A stretch of DNA of 64,000 bases from Chryseobacterium lactis. GTDB lineage: Bacteria; Bacteroidota; Bacteroidia; Flavobacteriales; Weeksellaceae. Shown one piece after another: positions 16,275 through 24,556 of this stretch. The notes under the pieces were generated by a model, which did not search any database, was not told the origin of the DNA, and saw nothing but the letters and a program-made list of their open reading frames with translations. The DNA is taken from contig NZ_CP033924.1 in the NCBI RefSeq assembly GCF_003815875.1, forward strand, positions 1,364,001 to 1,428,000, written 5' to 3'. The translations under genes and the position numbers were made by a program. The first letter of the stretch is position 1. Each line of letters opens with the position of its first letter.

Positions 16275-17183
16275 ATGAAGAGAAGCCTTCTGGCAGCTTT
16301 CGGCTGTTTGTTATTATCAGGAAGTTGGGTGAATGCCCAAACCGGAATATCTGCTGAATTAAAAACAGAGTACATGCCTTTTTCCAGCTATATTCGCCCG
16401 GAAGACAGTGTGAAAACAAATTCCAAAAGTGATTTTAAAAGAGTAGACTTTAACCTGAGCATTCCATTATCTGTAAAAAAAGATAGAAGTGGCAGACTAC
16501 GTTCGTGGTCTATGCTGATGGGAGGATCTTATGCAAAGATGTCTCATAAGAATTATGAAACTCAGCTATTTCCTGATCAAATGCTGAATGCACAGGTAGG
16601 TGTACAGCATATGAGGCCGCTAGGAAAGAAATGGAGTATTATGATGACCGCTTCGGTAGGTGTGTATACAGACCTGACGAAAATTGATTTTGATGATGTA
16701 TTGGGACAGGGTGGAGTTTTATTTATCAGACACTTTAATCCTAATCTTGCCTTAGGAGCGGGGCCGGTTCTTACAACAGCATTTGGGGTTCCGATGATTT
16801 TGCCATGGATTTATTTTGACTGGAAAACAAATGGAAAAGTCAAGTTTAAGATCAACTTTCCCGAAGGAATGGAAGCCGGCTATCTTTTCTCTGATAAATT
16901 TGCTTTAAAAGCTGTCGTCAACATGAGCGGGATGACGGTAGAAAGAAATAAAGACGGAAAATCTATGTTACTGGGATATCAACAGATTACTGCGGGACTC
17001 AGACCGGAACTGAAAATCAATGATAAGCTTACTTTACACCTTACCGGCGGAACAGCCTTGCTGAGAGGTTTCAGTGAAAATGACCGAAAGATCAAAAATA
17101 TTTTTAAAGAAAAAAAGATGGCTGATCCAAGGTTTGCAAGCTCTTTTTATGCAGCGGTATCACTACGCTGGAATTTGCCATAA
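16275..17183 (+). CDS. Putative outer-membrane beta-barrel protein (DUF6268-like)
   Basis: The 302-residue protein has a signal peptide (MKRSLLAAFGCLLLSGSWVNAQ). The rest is made of alternating strand-like segments, e.g. DFKRVDFNLSIPLSV, WSMLMGGSYAKM and ALGAGPVLTTAFG, ending FYAAVSLRWNLP with an aromatic last strand. That is typical of an outer-membrane barrel. It resembles DUF6268 proteins, but this family call is tentative. Confidence 0.7.
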   Translation: MKRSLLAAFGCLLLSGSWVNAQTGISAELKTEYMPFSSYIRPEDSVKTNSKSDFKRVDFNLSIPLSVKKDRSGRLRSWSMLMGGSYAKMSHKNYETQLFPDQMLNAQVGVQHMRPLGKKWSIMMTASVGVYTDLTKIDFDDVLGQGGVLFIRHFNPNLALGAGPVLTTAFGVPMILPWIYFDWKTNGKVKFKINFPEGMEAGYLFSDKFALKAVVNMSGMTVERNKDGKSMLLGYQQITAGLRPELKINDKLTLHLTGGTALLRGFSENDRKIKNIFKEKKMADPRFASSFYAAVSLRWNLP

Positions 17184-17196
17184 GGTTTGAAAATAG

Positions 17197-17237
17197 GGAA
17201 GTTATGACCAATTAATTCAGGATTCATCATAACTTCC
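17197..17237. terminator. Inverted repeat between convergent genes
   Basis: An 11-bp perfect stem (ggaagttatga / tcataacttcc) with a 19-nt loop sits between the barrel gene and the LytTR gene, which face each other. It can act as a bidirectional terminator, though no long T-run follows. Confidence 0.45.
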
Positions 17238-17242
17238 ATTAT

Positions 17243-17977
17243 TTATTTACTAATCAATTTCTTATATACCACCTGATTGAGCAATTCTTCTTTTCGGGTA
17301 CGGGAAATAGGAAGCTCTGTTTTATTGATAAATAAACGTCCTCCCGAAATCATATCGATGTGTGTAATATTGATCAGATATGATTTGTGAATTCTGAAAA
17401 AATGATCAGAGGGAAGAGACTCCTCAATAGCCTTCATGGTCTGGTGAATGATCAGAGACTTATCTTTAAAGTGAAGCTTCGTGTAATTCTGCATACTTTC
17501 TACATACAGAATATCTACCCAGGAAACTTTGATGAAGCTATCAGATTGTCTCACGTATAAAAAAGGATCATCTAAAGGACTGTTTTTTCTTAATTTTTCA
17601 CTCACAATAAACTGCTGCTGAGCCTTATTTACCGACTGATAAAAACGATTGAATGCGATTGGTTTCAAAAGATAATCCACTACCTGAAGACGGAATCCTT
17701 CCAGAGCATATTCAGAATAAGCTGTGGTAAGAATACATAAAGGAGGGTTCTCAAGTTGCTCAAGGAATTCAAGGCCGGTAAGATAGGGCATATTGATGTC
17801 AAGGAAAATAAGATCTATTTCATTTTCCTTTACCATAGAATCGGCTTCCAGAGCACTCGCACAGGTTCCTGTAACCGTTAAAAAATCAATCTGGTCGGCC
17901 AGTTCCTTAAGATGGAATCTCGCCAATGGCTCATCATCTACAATCAGGCATTTCATTTTAGGGATATTACTGCTCAT
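17243..17977 (-). CDS. LytTR-family response regulator
   Basis: The 244-residue regulator has a receiver domain with the acidic pair D14-D15, phosphoacceptor D60 in LIFLDINMP and the conserved lysine in VVDYLLKPI. A LytTR DNA-binding domain follows at about 138-240 (LYVRQSDSFIKVSWVDILYV ... FFRIHKSYLINI). Its start overlaps the end of the histidine-kinase gene by 11 bp, so the pair is translationally coupled. It should bind paired direct repeats near its targets. Confidence 0.95.
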   Translation of the reverse strand: MSSNIPKMKCLIVDDEPLARFHLKELADQIDFLTVTGTCASALEADSMVKENEIDLIFLDINMPYLTGLEFLEQLENPPLCILTTAYSEYALEGFRLQVVDYLLKPIAFNRFYQSVNKAQQQFIVSEKLRKNSPLDDPFLYVRQSDSFIKVSWVDILYVESMQNYTKLHFKDKSLIIHQTMKAIEESLPSDHFFRIHKSYLINITHIDMISGGRLFINKTELPISRTRKEELLNQVVYKKLISK

Positions 17978-19028
17978 CTTCTTCAGCTAATTTTAAGGTT
18001 AAAGTTACTTTATAAACAAGATCATCAGATTCAATCTTTAGATCATGGGAATTTGGATATTGTAGTTTTAAACGCTTTTTTACATTCTGAAGACCTATTC
18101 CGCCCACTCCTTCTTTCTTTTTATGACTCATGATATTAGAGTATGAGTTTTCTATATAAAAAAAGAGCACATGATCTTTTTCTTTGCATGATATGGAAAT
18201 ATAGCCTTTATGTCCCGGAAGCCGGCATACATATTTAAATGCATTTTCAATAAAAGTAACCAGCAGGAGAGGCGCAATAAATGCTTTCTTATTATTGATT
18301 TCCCAGGTGGTCTTTACATCCAGCTCATTCCCCCATCTTAATTTTTCTACTTCTACCAGATTCTGAATATGTTCCATATCTTTATCTAAAGGAACAAGGT
18401 TCTGATTACAGTTGTATAATTGATAGCGCAGGATATCGGAAAATTTAAGCAGTAAAAAATCAGCTAGCTGAGTATTTGTTCGCATCAAAATGTGGATATG
18501 ATTCAAAATATTAAAAACCACATGCGGATTGATCTGATCCTGTAATAGCTTGAGTTGATTTTCCAGATGAGCCTGCTGCAAAAGAATATGATCACGCTCT
18601 ATTTTCCCGTGTTCCTGGTAAAATTTCACTCCGCAGGCGGCTCCATTAATTAGAAAAGAAGCGGGAAGTGCAAGGTAAAAGCCTTTCCATAAATGAGGAA
18701 TCTGTCCTGAAAACTCAGCAGGAATTGGAGTTTCTCCACTCCCTTTAATATAGGTGAAAATCAGGGAATATATAAAGCTTAAAGCGAAAATAACCAGTGT
18801 TGCCTGGATCAGAAAGAAGCCCATTTTTTTTGTGCGCAAAGCCTTGGGTAAGAGCTTGGTCGTAAGAAAATGAGTGAAGAAGAAGGACGTTATGGTAAGG
18901 ACAAAAGTTTGAAAGGCGGCAGTGTATGCATCTGAAGTAGCCTGGAAATTGATCCAGATTGCCGCCGCAAAAACAAGCCAGAAAATGATAACGAAAGTAT
19001 GTTTTCTTACAACGAAAAGTTTTGTCAT
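17967..19028 (-). CDS. LytS/YehU-type sensor histidine kinase
   Basis: The 353-residue kinase has four membrane helices in the first 135 residues with no large periplasmic domain. The His_kinase domain has the phosphoacceptor H169 in QDQINPHVVFNILNHI, and the ATPase lobe has FIENAFKYV and GVGGIGLQNVKKRL. It lacks a PAS or HAMP module, so the signal is probably sensed in or near the membrane. It lies 84 bp after a PorT-like barrel gene on the same strand and precedes its cognate regulator. Confidence 0.94.
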   Translation of the reverse strand: MTKLFVVRKHTFVIIFWLVFAAAIWINFQATSDAYTAAFQTFVLTITSFFFTHFLTTKLLPKALRTKKMGFFLIQATLVIFALSFIYSLIFTYIKGSGETPIPAEFSGQIPHLWKGFYLALPASFLINGAACGVKFYQEHGKIERDHILLQQAHLENQLKLLQDQINPHVVFNILNHIHILMRTNTQLADFLLLKFSDILRYQLYNCNQNLVPLDKDMEHIQNLVEVEKLRWGNELDVKTTWEINNKKAFIAPLLLVTFIENAFKYVCRLPGHKGYISISCKEKDHVLFFYIENSYSNIMSHKKKEGVGGIGLQNVKKRLKLQYPNSHDLKIESDDLVYKVTLTLKLAEEDEQ

Positions 19029-19112
19029 GGATAGTTATAAAAATGAATATATAAACAAAATTAGAAACCGCAGGGGAAGCAGTTTCTAATGAGTAAAGAT
19101 AATTTAAGTTAT

Positions 19113-19706
19113 TTAGAATAAGAAATAACCTATTCCCAGACTGAAGCTGTGGGGTTTCGACTTAAATTCTTTACTGATATTGGAAAGTCCGTTTTCATAT
19201 CTCAGATCAATCGTGAAGTTCTTATAATCTACACCCAAACCTCCTGTAATACCGATATTGGATTTATCAAAGCTTTTAAAACCTTCCATGAACGCCTGTG
19301 AAGTTGATATCTGATTATTAAAAGCATAGCTGTAAACACCACCGGCAAATACTCTCAGATTAAAATCATCGGCTGTTACTATTTTATATCCTACTACCAC
19401 CGGAATATCAATGGCATTCCATGTCAGTTTTGCAGAACTCCCGTCTTTGGTATCGTAGGAAGTTTTTCTTTTGTTGAGTAAAGCTTCGCCTTGTACATAA
19501 AGCCTTCCGATATCCATTCTGGTCATTACTCCTGCCTGATAACCGAAGCCGTATTTCCCTTCCAAGGAAGAAGATTCCGTTGAGGTTTTGGTAAAATTTG
19601 CACCTCCTTTTACTCCGATGTGAAAAGCAGGCGTCTGTTGAGCCTGGATTTTTATAGCACAGATGCATAATAAAAATGCACTTAATGCCAAAAATTGTTG
19701 TTTCAT
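19113..19706 (-). CDS. PorT-like outer-membrane beta-barrel protein
   Basis: Starting at MKQQFLALSAFLLCICAIKI gives a signal peptide cut after QAQ and a 197-residue product. It begins FHIGVKGGANFTKTS and ends with barrel strands TIDLRYENGLSNI and SLGIGYFLF; GVKGGANF and LRYxxGLSNI are hallmarks of the OMP_b-brl_2/PorT family. It is upstream of, and probably co-transcribed with, the LytS/LytTR pair. A second PorT-like barrel of the same length sits next to the other LytTR pair. Confidence 0.9.
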   Translation of the reverse strand: MKQQFLALSAFLLCICAIKIQAQQTPAFHIGVKGGANFTKTSTESSSLEGKYGFGYQAGVMTRMDIGRLYVQGEALLNKRKTSYDTKDGSSAKLTWNAIDIPVVVGYKIVTADDFNLRVFAGGVYSYAFNNQISTSQAFMEGFKSFDKSNIGITGGLGVDYKNFTIDLRYENGLSNISKEFKSKPHSFSLGIGYFLF

Positions 19707-19769
19707 AAAATGATAATTGTTAAAAATCTGATGCAAAACAACAACACCCGGAGATGAGATGGAATTTTA

Positions 19770-19798
19770 TTTGATGAACGGCTTAAATGCTTTGACGA
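19770..19798 (-). promoter_or_regulatory. Candidate LytTR operator, 21-bp direct repeat
   Basis: Read toward the PorT-like gene, TCGTCAAA (19791-19798) and TCATCAAA (19770-19777) are direct repeats 21 bp apart, 64-92 bp upstream of the start codon. Two half-sites on the same face of the helix is how LytTR regulators bind. The sequence differs from that near the second LytTR pair, so it would belong to this pair's own regulator. Evidence is limited to one copy. Confidence 0.35.
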
Positions 19799-19818
19799 GG
19801 ATCTGTTTCCGTATGAAA

Positions 19819-19851
19819 ATAAAAAAATCGGAAGTGATTATACTTCCGATT
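19819..19851 (-). terminator. Terminator of the eight-Cys peptide gene
   Basis: A 10-bp stem (aatcggaagt / acttccgatt) is followed, on the minus strand, by a run of seven T. It lies 9 bp after the stop of the peptide gene and insulates it from the barrel/LytTR operon. Confidence 0.75.
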
Positions 19852-19859
19852 GACTATTA

Positions 19860-20099
19860 TTAATAAGGTTCTTCTACACAAATGGTTGGGGGAGTACATC
19901 CACCGGTACCGCCTCCTCCGGGATTTCCTCCTCCAACTGCGATACATTGACCCGGGCTGCCGTCTTCATACATTTCGCAGGCTTTTCCCCAGGCACACTG
20001 GCAGTCACTTTGGCAATTATAAGAATCTCCGCCCATATGGCAGCTATCATTTCCGTTGCCCAGAATCGTTGACAGATCCCTTCTCAAAAGTTTTTTCAT
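19860..20099 (-). CDS. Eight-cysteine leader peptide
   Basis: From the second methionine the peptide has 79 residues: MKKLLRRDLSTILGNG, then a hydrophilic core with cysteines at 20, 29, 33, 35, 41, 52, 68 and 74 and a glycine-rich stretch (VGGGNPGGGGTGG). The opening KKLLRRDLSTI-x-G resembles the short leaders of secreted flavobacterial peptides rather than a Sec signal. It has its own terminator. Function is unknown; the many cysteines suggest disulfide bonding after export. An in-frame ATG three codons earlier is also possible. Confidence 0.65.
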   Translation of the reverse strand: MKKLLRRDLSTILGNGNDSCHMGGDSYNCQSDCQCAWGKACEMYEDGSPGQCIAVGGGNPGGGGTGGCTPPTICVEEPY

Positions 20100-20235
20100 T
20101 GTTTTCATGATGCAATTTGATGTTTAAAAATTAATAGTTTGTTTTTATACGTAGAGTAAATATAATAAAAAAAATGAACCATAATCTTTTTAATCAACTG
20201 TAAATAAATGAAATATAAGCGAGTGGGAAAGGTTG

Positions 20236-20269
20236 GTAAAAAATAAACCCGCAGTAGAGCGGGCTTATT
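20236..20269 (-). terminator. Terminator after the TonB-C-like gene
   Basis: An 11-bp stem (aataaacccgc / gcgggcttatt, one wobble) ends in a T-run on the minus strand just beyond the stop at 20274. Confidence 0.75.
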
Positions 20270-20273
20270 CTAT

Positions 20274-20840
20274 TTATTTTTTAAATTTTAAAAGTAAAGG
20301 AATCGAAACCGCAGATGAGGTCGCTTTCCCGCTAATTTCAGCAGGTTTCCATTTGCCTTTATCCTTGATGCGGTAAAAAGCAGCCTGGATGAATGCATTT
20401 AGGTCATCGTTATTCCCTTTTATCTGGGCATCCAATGCATTACCTTTAGAATCTACTACAAAATTTAATGTGGCTTTATAAGAATCCGAAGAAGAATTAA
20501 AAAAAGCAAGATCAACAGCTTCATATAAAGAAGCTAGAAAAGCCGGCTTTCCAGTTTGATATTCTGCTTCTTTAGTAACCTTGCCCTTTGTGGGCGGGTC
20601 TGCTGAGATCATTTTCTTGTCTTCAAGGGATATTTTATCCAAAGCATCTTTATAGGAAGTTATCTTGTCTTCGGTAAGAAGCCATTCCTTTTTTGTTCTT
20701 AAATCATTAGGCTTAGGATACTTGCTGTACAGCGCTGATTTTTTTCTTTCATACCGGGAGTCTGCCCTCTGGAATTCAGAAACCTGAGCATTACTGAAGA
20801 CAAAACCGAAAATGAATGCCAATGCTAAGAACTTTTTCAT
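20274..20840 (-). CDS. Exported protein with TonB-C-like C-terminus
   Basis: The 188-residue protein has a signal peptide (MKKFLALAFIFGFVFSNAQ), a charged middle part (residues 25-90) and a TonB-C-like end: ATLNFVVDSKGNALDAQIKG, then RIKDKGKWKPAEISGKATSS and SIPLLLKFKK. It has no membrane anchor. It follows pepT by 2 bp on the same strand, so it is likely in that operon, but a functional link to peptide cleavage is not evident. Confidence 0.7.
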   Translation of the reverse strand: MKKFLALAFIFGFVFSNAQVSEFQRADSRYERKKSALYSKYPKPNDLRTKKEWLLTEDKITSYKDALDKISLEDKKMISADPPTKGKVTKEAEYQTGKPAFLASLYEAVDLAFFNSSSDSYKATLNFVVDSKGNALDAQIKGNNDDLNAFIQAAFYRIKDKGKWKPAEISGKATSSAVSIPLLLKFKK

Positions 20841-20842
20841 AA

Positions 20843-22090
20843 TTAAGCTTTTACGATATTAATGATTACTTCTGTTGCTTTTTCCATGCTTTCCAGCGCT
20901 ACATATTCGTAAGGTCCATGGAAGTTGATTCCTCCTGCAAAAATATTCGGGCAAGGAAGTCCCATATAAGAAAGTTGAGCACCGTCTGTTCCTCCTCTGA
21001 TCGCCTTGATTTTAGGCTCAATACCTGCTTCTGTCATTGCTTTTGCAGCAAGATCCACGATGTGCATTTTACCCTCAAACTGCTGTTTCATGTTTCTGTA
21101 CTGTTCTTTGATTTCTACTTCAGCAGTACCTTCACCATGCTTTTGGTTGAATTCAGCAATTTTTTCTTCTAAGAATTTTTTTCTGGCTTCAAATTTATCA
21201 GCATCGTGATCACGAATGATGTATTGAAGTTTGGCTTCAGATATATCAGCCGTAATGTCCATTAAATGGTAGAATCCGTCAAAACCTTTGGTGGTGGCCG
21301 GTGTTTCATTAGCCGGAAGCGTTTGTGCAAACTCAGCGGCCAGAAGAGCAGCATTGACCATTTTACCATATGCATATCCCGGGTGAACGCTTAATCCATG
21401 GATTTTTACAACAGCTCCTGCAGCATTGAAGTTTTCATATTCCAATTCTCCAACTTCTCCACCGTCCATGGTGTATGCCCATTCAGCTCCGAATTTAGCT
21501 ACATCAAATTTGTGGGCTCCTCTTCCGATTTCTTCATCAGGAGTGAAACCGACAGCAACTCTTCCATGCTTAATCTCAGGATGAGCAATCAGATATTCTG
21601 CTGCTGTTACAATTTCTGCACAACCTGCCTTATCATCTGCGCCAAGAAGTGTATTTCCGTCAGTAGTAATTAAGGTTTGGCCGATATATTTCTTTAAACT
21701 TTCAAATTTTGAAGGAGATAATTTAAATCCGGTTGTCGTGTTCAAAAGAAGGTCATTCCCGTCATAATTCTCCCAAACCTGAGGCTTTACGTTCTCTCCG
21801 CTGAAATCAGGTGAAGTATCGTAGTGAGAAATAAATCCGATAGTCGGTCTGTCATCATTTTCCAGGTTAGAAGGAATATATCCCATAATATACCCGTTTT
21901 CATCTATTGAAACATTTTCCAAACCGATTGTTTTCAGCTCTTCCGTAATGTAATTGGCAATATCCCACTGGCGCGGTGTAGAAGGAGTCGCTTCACTTTC
22001 TGCATCGCTGGTTGAATATATTTTTACATAGCTTAGAAAACGGTTCAGTAATTTCTCTTTCCACAATGGGTTGAATTCTATTGTACTCAT
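20843..22090 (-). CDS. pepT: Peptidase T (tripeptide aminopeptidase)
   Basis: The start MSTIEFNPLWKEKLLNRF gives 415 residues, the usual length of PepT. Metal-ligand segments of the M20 family are present: ISHYDTSPD, LLGADDKAG and the catalytic pair in FTPDEEIGRGAHKFD, then YTMDGGEVGELEYENFNAA and AIRGGTDGAQLSYMGLPCPN. It is a cytoplasmic dizinc enzyme that removes N-terminal residues from tripeptides. An upstream ATG adds 11 unconserved residues. Confidence 0.97.
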   Translation of the reverse strand: MSTIEFNPLWKEKLLNRFLSYVKIYSTSDAESEATPSTPRQWDIANYITEELKTIGLENVSIDENGYIMGYIPSNLENDDRPTIGFISHYDTSPDFSGENVKPQVWENYDGNDLLLNTTTGFKLSPSKFESLKKYIGQTLITTDGNTLLGADDKAGCAEIVTAAEYLIAHPEIKHGRVAVGFTPDEEIGRGAHKFDVAKFGAEWAYTMDGGEVGELEYENFNAAGAVVKIHGLSVHPGYAYGKMVNAALLAAEFAQTLPANETPATTKGFDGFYHLMDITADISEAKLQYIIRDHDADKFEARKKFLEEKIAEFNQKHGEGTAEVEIKEQYRNMKQQFEGKMHIVDLAAKAMTEAGIEPKIKAIRGGTDGAQLSYMGLPCPNIFAGGINFHGPYEYVALESMEKATEVIINIVKA

Positions 22091-22252
22091 CAGATTTATC
22101 ATAAATTTAAACAAAGTTAGCAAATTTGACGTTCAGAATACGTTATTCGCTACTGAATATCAGTTATTGAAATTTTAAATCAGATATAAATCTTTGAAAA
22201 TCAAAATAGTGTTAGCTTTGTATGTAGTGCTTATCAAATTATTTAGTTTTAT

Positions 22253-22260
22253 TATATTTG
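22253..22260 (+). promoter_or_regulatory. Candidate -7 element of HMG-CoA lyase promoter
   Basis: TATATTTG matches TAnnTTTG exactly, 19 bp before the start codon. No TTG box is found at the right spacing. Confidence 0.4.
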
Positions 22261-22279
22261 AGAAAATCAAAAAGTAAAC

Positions 22280-23128
22280 ATGTTTCTTACAGAATGTCCT
22301 AGAGATGCCATGCAGGGATGGGGAGAGTTTATCCCTACCGATAAAAAAATAGATTATATCAACTCCTTGATGGATGTTGGCTTTGATGTATTGGATTGCC
22401 TGAGTTTTGTTTCTCCAAAAGCAATTCCACAGATGGCTGATTCTGATGAGGTCGCTGAAAATATTGATAAATCCCGTTCCAATACAAAGGTTTCTGCGAT
22501 TATCGGAAATTATAGAGGAGCTGAAAAAGCATTGAAGCACCAGTCTGTAGATATTATCGGATTTCCGTTTTCTATTTCTGAAACTTTTCAGCACAGAAAT
22601 ACCAACAAGAGCCAGGAAGAAGCTTTTGATGAAATCATCAGGATGCTTGATCTCGTAAAAAGCGAAGGAAAACAGCTGAACATCTATTTTTCAATGGCCT
22701 TTGGAAATCCATACGGAGAAATGTGGAAATGGGAAGATGTAGACCAATGGGCACAAAGGTTTTCAGAAATTGGAGTGAAAGATATCCTGCTTTCTGATAC
22801 TACCGGTGTGGCCACTCCTGAAACGATTGCTCTTTTATTTGAAAAAATTCCTTCAAAATATCCTGAAATTAATTTCGGGGGGCATTTTCACAATCGCTAT
22901 GAAGACTCGTATTCAAAATTAAAGGCAGCCTATGATCAGGGATGCAAAAGATTCGACAGTGCTATTAAAGGAATTGGCGGCTGTCCGATGGCTAAGGATG
23001 ATCTTGTGGGAAATATGCCCACAGAGCAGGTTATCAACTTTATGAGTGTTGAAAAAGTAGATCATAAATTGAATTTACTTCACTTCGAAAGTTCATATAA
23101 TAAAGCTAAGGATATTTTTCATTTTTAA
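22280..23128 (+). CDS. Hydroxymethylglutaryl-CoA lyase
   Basis: The 282-residue TIM-barrel enzyme splits HMG-CoA into acetyl-CoA and acetoacetate, the last step of leucine catabolism. It starts with ECPRDAMQGWGEFIPT, has LLSDTTGVATPE and the metal-binding GGHFHNRYEDSY, and carries the catalytic-cysteine loop GIGGCPMAKDDLVGNMPTE. The ATG at 22280 leaves few residues before ECPRD, and the frame to the left offers no longer conserved start. No other leucine-degradation gene is in the window. Confidence 0.92.
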   Translation: MFLTECPRDAMQGWGEFIPTDKKIDYINSLMDVGFDVLDCLSFVSPKAIPQMADSDEVAENIDKSRSNTKVSAIIGNYRGAEKALKHQSVDIIGFPFSISETFQHRNTNKSQEEAFDEIIRMLDLVKSEGKQLNIYFSMAFGNPYGEMWKWEDVDQWAQRFSEIGVKDILLSDTTGVATPETIALLFEKIPSKYPEINFGGHFHNRYEDSYSKLKAAYDQGCKRFDSAIKGIGGCPMAKDDLVGNMPTEQVINFMSVEKVDHKLNLLHFESSYNKAKDIFHF

Positions 23129-23174
23129 AAAGAATTAAAGAATATCGCACAGATTTTATAGATTAAAATATCAA

Positions 23175-23230
23175 TGGGAGCGGGCTTTAGCCCGCTTTAC
23201 TATATAAAAATTCATTGGCTTTAGCCAAAA
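23175..23230. repeat. Double-hairpin intergenic repeat
   Basis: Two hairpins share a CTTTAG core: gcgggctttagcccgc (23180-23195) and ttggctttagccaa (23215-23228), 19 bp apart. The GC-rich word contrasts with the AT-rich surroundings. Elements with this GGCTTTAGCC core are, as far as I recall, frequent in Chryseobacterium intergenic DNA; only this one is in the window. Confidence 0.55.
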
Positions 23231-23261
23231 CCTAATAACATTCAACCAAAAAATCAACAAA

Positions 23262-24098
23262 ATGTCTCCAATAATTTCATCTTTAGAGTTAAAAAGTATT
23301 TCCTCAGATGGTCTCATCATTCTTGATGCCAGAGCTGGAAAAGATATTTATAAAAATTACCTTGATAAGCACATTAAGGGAGCCCGGTTTATTGATTTGG
23401 ATAAAGATCTGGCTGAGATCGGTGATGATGCCGCATTTGGAGGCAGGCACCCATTACCGGATACTGAAAAATTTGCGGAAACGATTTCCAACCTTGGAAT
23501 CTCCGATAGCTCACATATTGTTATCTATGATGATAAAAATGGCTCAAATGCTGCGGCAAGAGCATGGTGGATGTTAAGATCTTTTGGGTTTGAAAAAGTT
23601 CAAGTTCTTGACGGAGGAATGCAGGCAGCTGAAAAAAATGGAGTAGAATTTTCATCAGGAGAAGAAGTATTTGAAAAAGCTTCACTGATAAAAAAGCAAA
23701 ACTGGTCTCTTCCGGTATCAACGCTGGAAGATGTTGAAAATGAGTTGAAAAACAAGACCTCGACTGTGGTTGATGTAAGAGATGCTTACCGGTATAAAGG
23801 AGAGTCAGAACCAATAGATTTGATTGCCGGACATATTCCTGGAGCAATCAATATTCCTTTTTCTGAAAATCTGGATGAGAACGGAAACTTTTTAAATAAG
23901 GAAATCTTAAAAGAAAAGTATAAAACCTTGTTGGAAAATAAATCGAAGGATTTAATCATTCATTGCGGATCGGGCGTTACAGCATGCCATACTATTCTGG
24001 CACTTGATTATGCCGGGTTTCCCATTCCGAATCTCTACGTAGGATCCTGGAGCGAATGGAGCAGAAGAGAAGGAAAAGAAGTGGCTAAAGATATTTAA
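23262..24098 (+). CDS. Sulfurtransferase (thiosulfate/3-mercaptopyruvate type)
   Basis: Two rhodanese domains make up the 278 residues. The first, inactive, has IILDARAGKDIYKNYLDKHI and FGGRHPLPD. The second has VVDVRDAYRYKGE and the active-site loop LIIHCGSGVTACH, with the catalytic cysteine in CGSGVTA. This loop is typical of 3-mercaptopyruvate or thiosulfate sulfurtransferases (SseA-like). It is cytoplasmic and moves sulfane sulfur to cyanide or a thiol acceptor. Confidence 0.93.
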   Translation: MSPIISSLELKSISSDGLIILDARAGKDIYKNYLDKHIKGARFIDLDKDLAEIGDDAAFGGRHPLPDTEKFAETISNLGISDSSHIVIYDDKNGSNAAARAWWMLRSFGFEKVQVLDGGMQAAEKNGVEFSSGEEVFEKASLIKKQNWSLPVSTLEDVENELKNKTSTVVDVRDAYRYKGESEPIDLIAGHIPGAINIPFSENLDENGNFLNKEILKEKYKTLLENKSKDLIIHCGSGVTACHTILALDYAGFPIPNLYVGSWSEWSRREGKEVAKDI

Positions 24099-24104
24099 AA
24101 AGCA

Positions 24105-24128
24105 AAACCCCAGATGAGTCTGGGGTTT
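24105..24128 (+). terminator. Terminator of the sulfurtransferase gene
   Basis: A 10-bp stem (aaaccccaga / tctggggttt) with a TGAG loop sits 6 bp after the stop, followed by T/A-rich sequence. Confidence 0.75.
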
Positions 24129-24226
24129 ATATTTATTGGATATATTCCATTATGTTAAGAGGAAGCTGAGTGTATTATTTAAATGGTAACAAGTAATTAA
24201 GTCATCCTGCCTCATTCTTCCGGCTT

Positions 24227-24553
24227 TTAAAGCATTCCCAATTCAAACTTCGCTTCTTCACTCATCATATCCTTGTTCCAGCTCGGTTCGAAAGTAAGCT
24301 CTAAATCAACACTTTTTACATGATCAACTTCTGCCACCTTATCTTTCACCTCTTGCGGAAGGGTTTCTGCAACAGGACAGTTAGGGGTAGTAAGTGTCAT
24401 TATAATTTTTACATCAGCGTCATCGGAAATCTGAACATCATAAATCAGCCCTAATTCGTAAATATCTACCGGAATTTCAGGGTCGTATACGGTTTTTAAC
24501 ACGTTGATGATTTCTTCACCAATGTCAGCAATTTGATCGTCTGTAAATTTCAT
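24227..24553 (-). CDS. DUF59/MIP18-family Fe-S assembly factor (SufT-like)
   Basis: The 108-residue protein has the DUF59 core YDPEIPVDIYELGLIYDV, the TPNCPVAETLP segment with the conserved cysteine, and the end ELTFEPSWNKDMMSEEAKFELGM, which matches SUF-associated family members. Such proteins help to mature iron-sulfur clusters. The suf genes themselves are not in the window. It is the last gene of a minus-strand group with the exonuclease gene 3 bp upstream. Confidence 0.9.
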   Translation of the reverse strand: MKFTDDQIADIGEEIINVLKTVYDPEIPVDIYELGLIYDVQISDDADVKIIMTLTTPNCPVAETLPQEVKDKVAEVDHVKSVDLELTFEPSWNKDMMSEEAKFELGML

Positions 24554-24556
24554 TTT

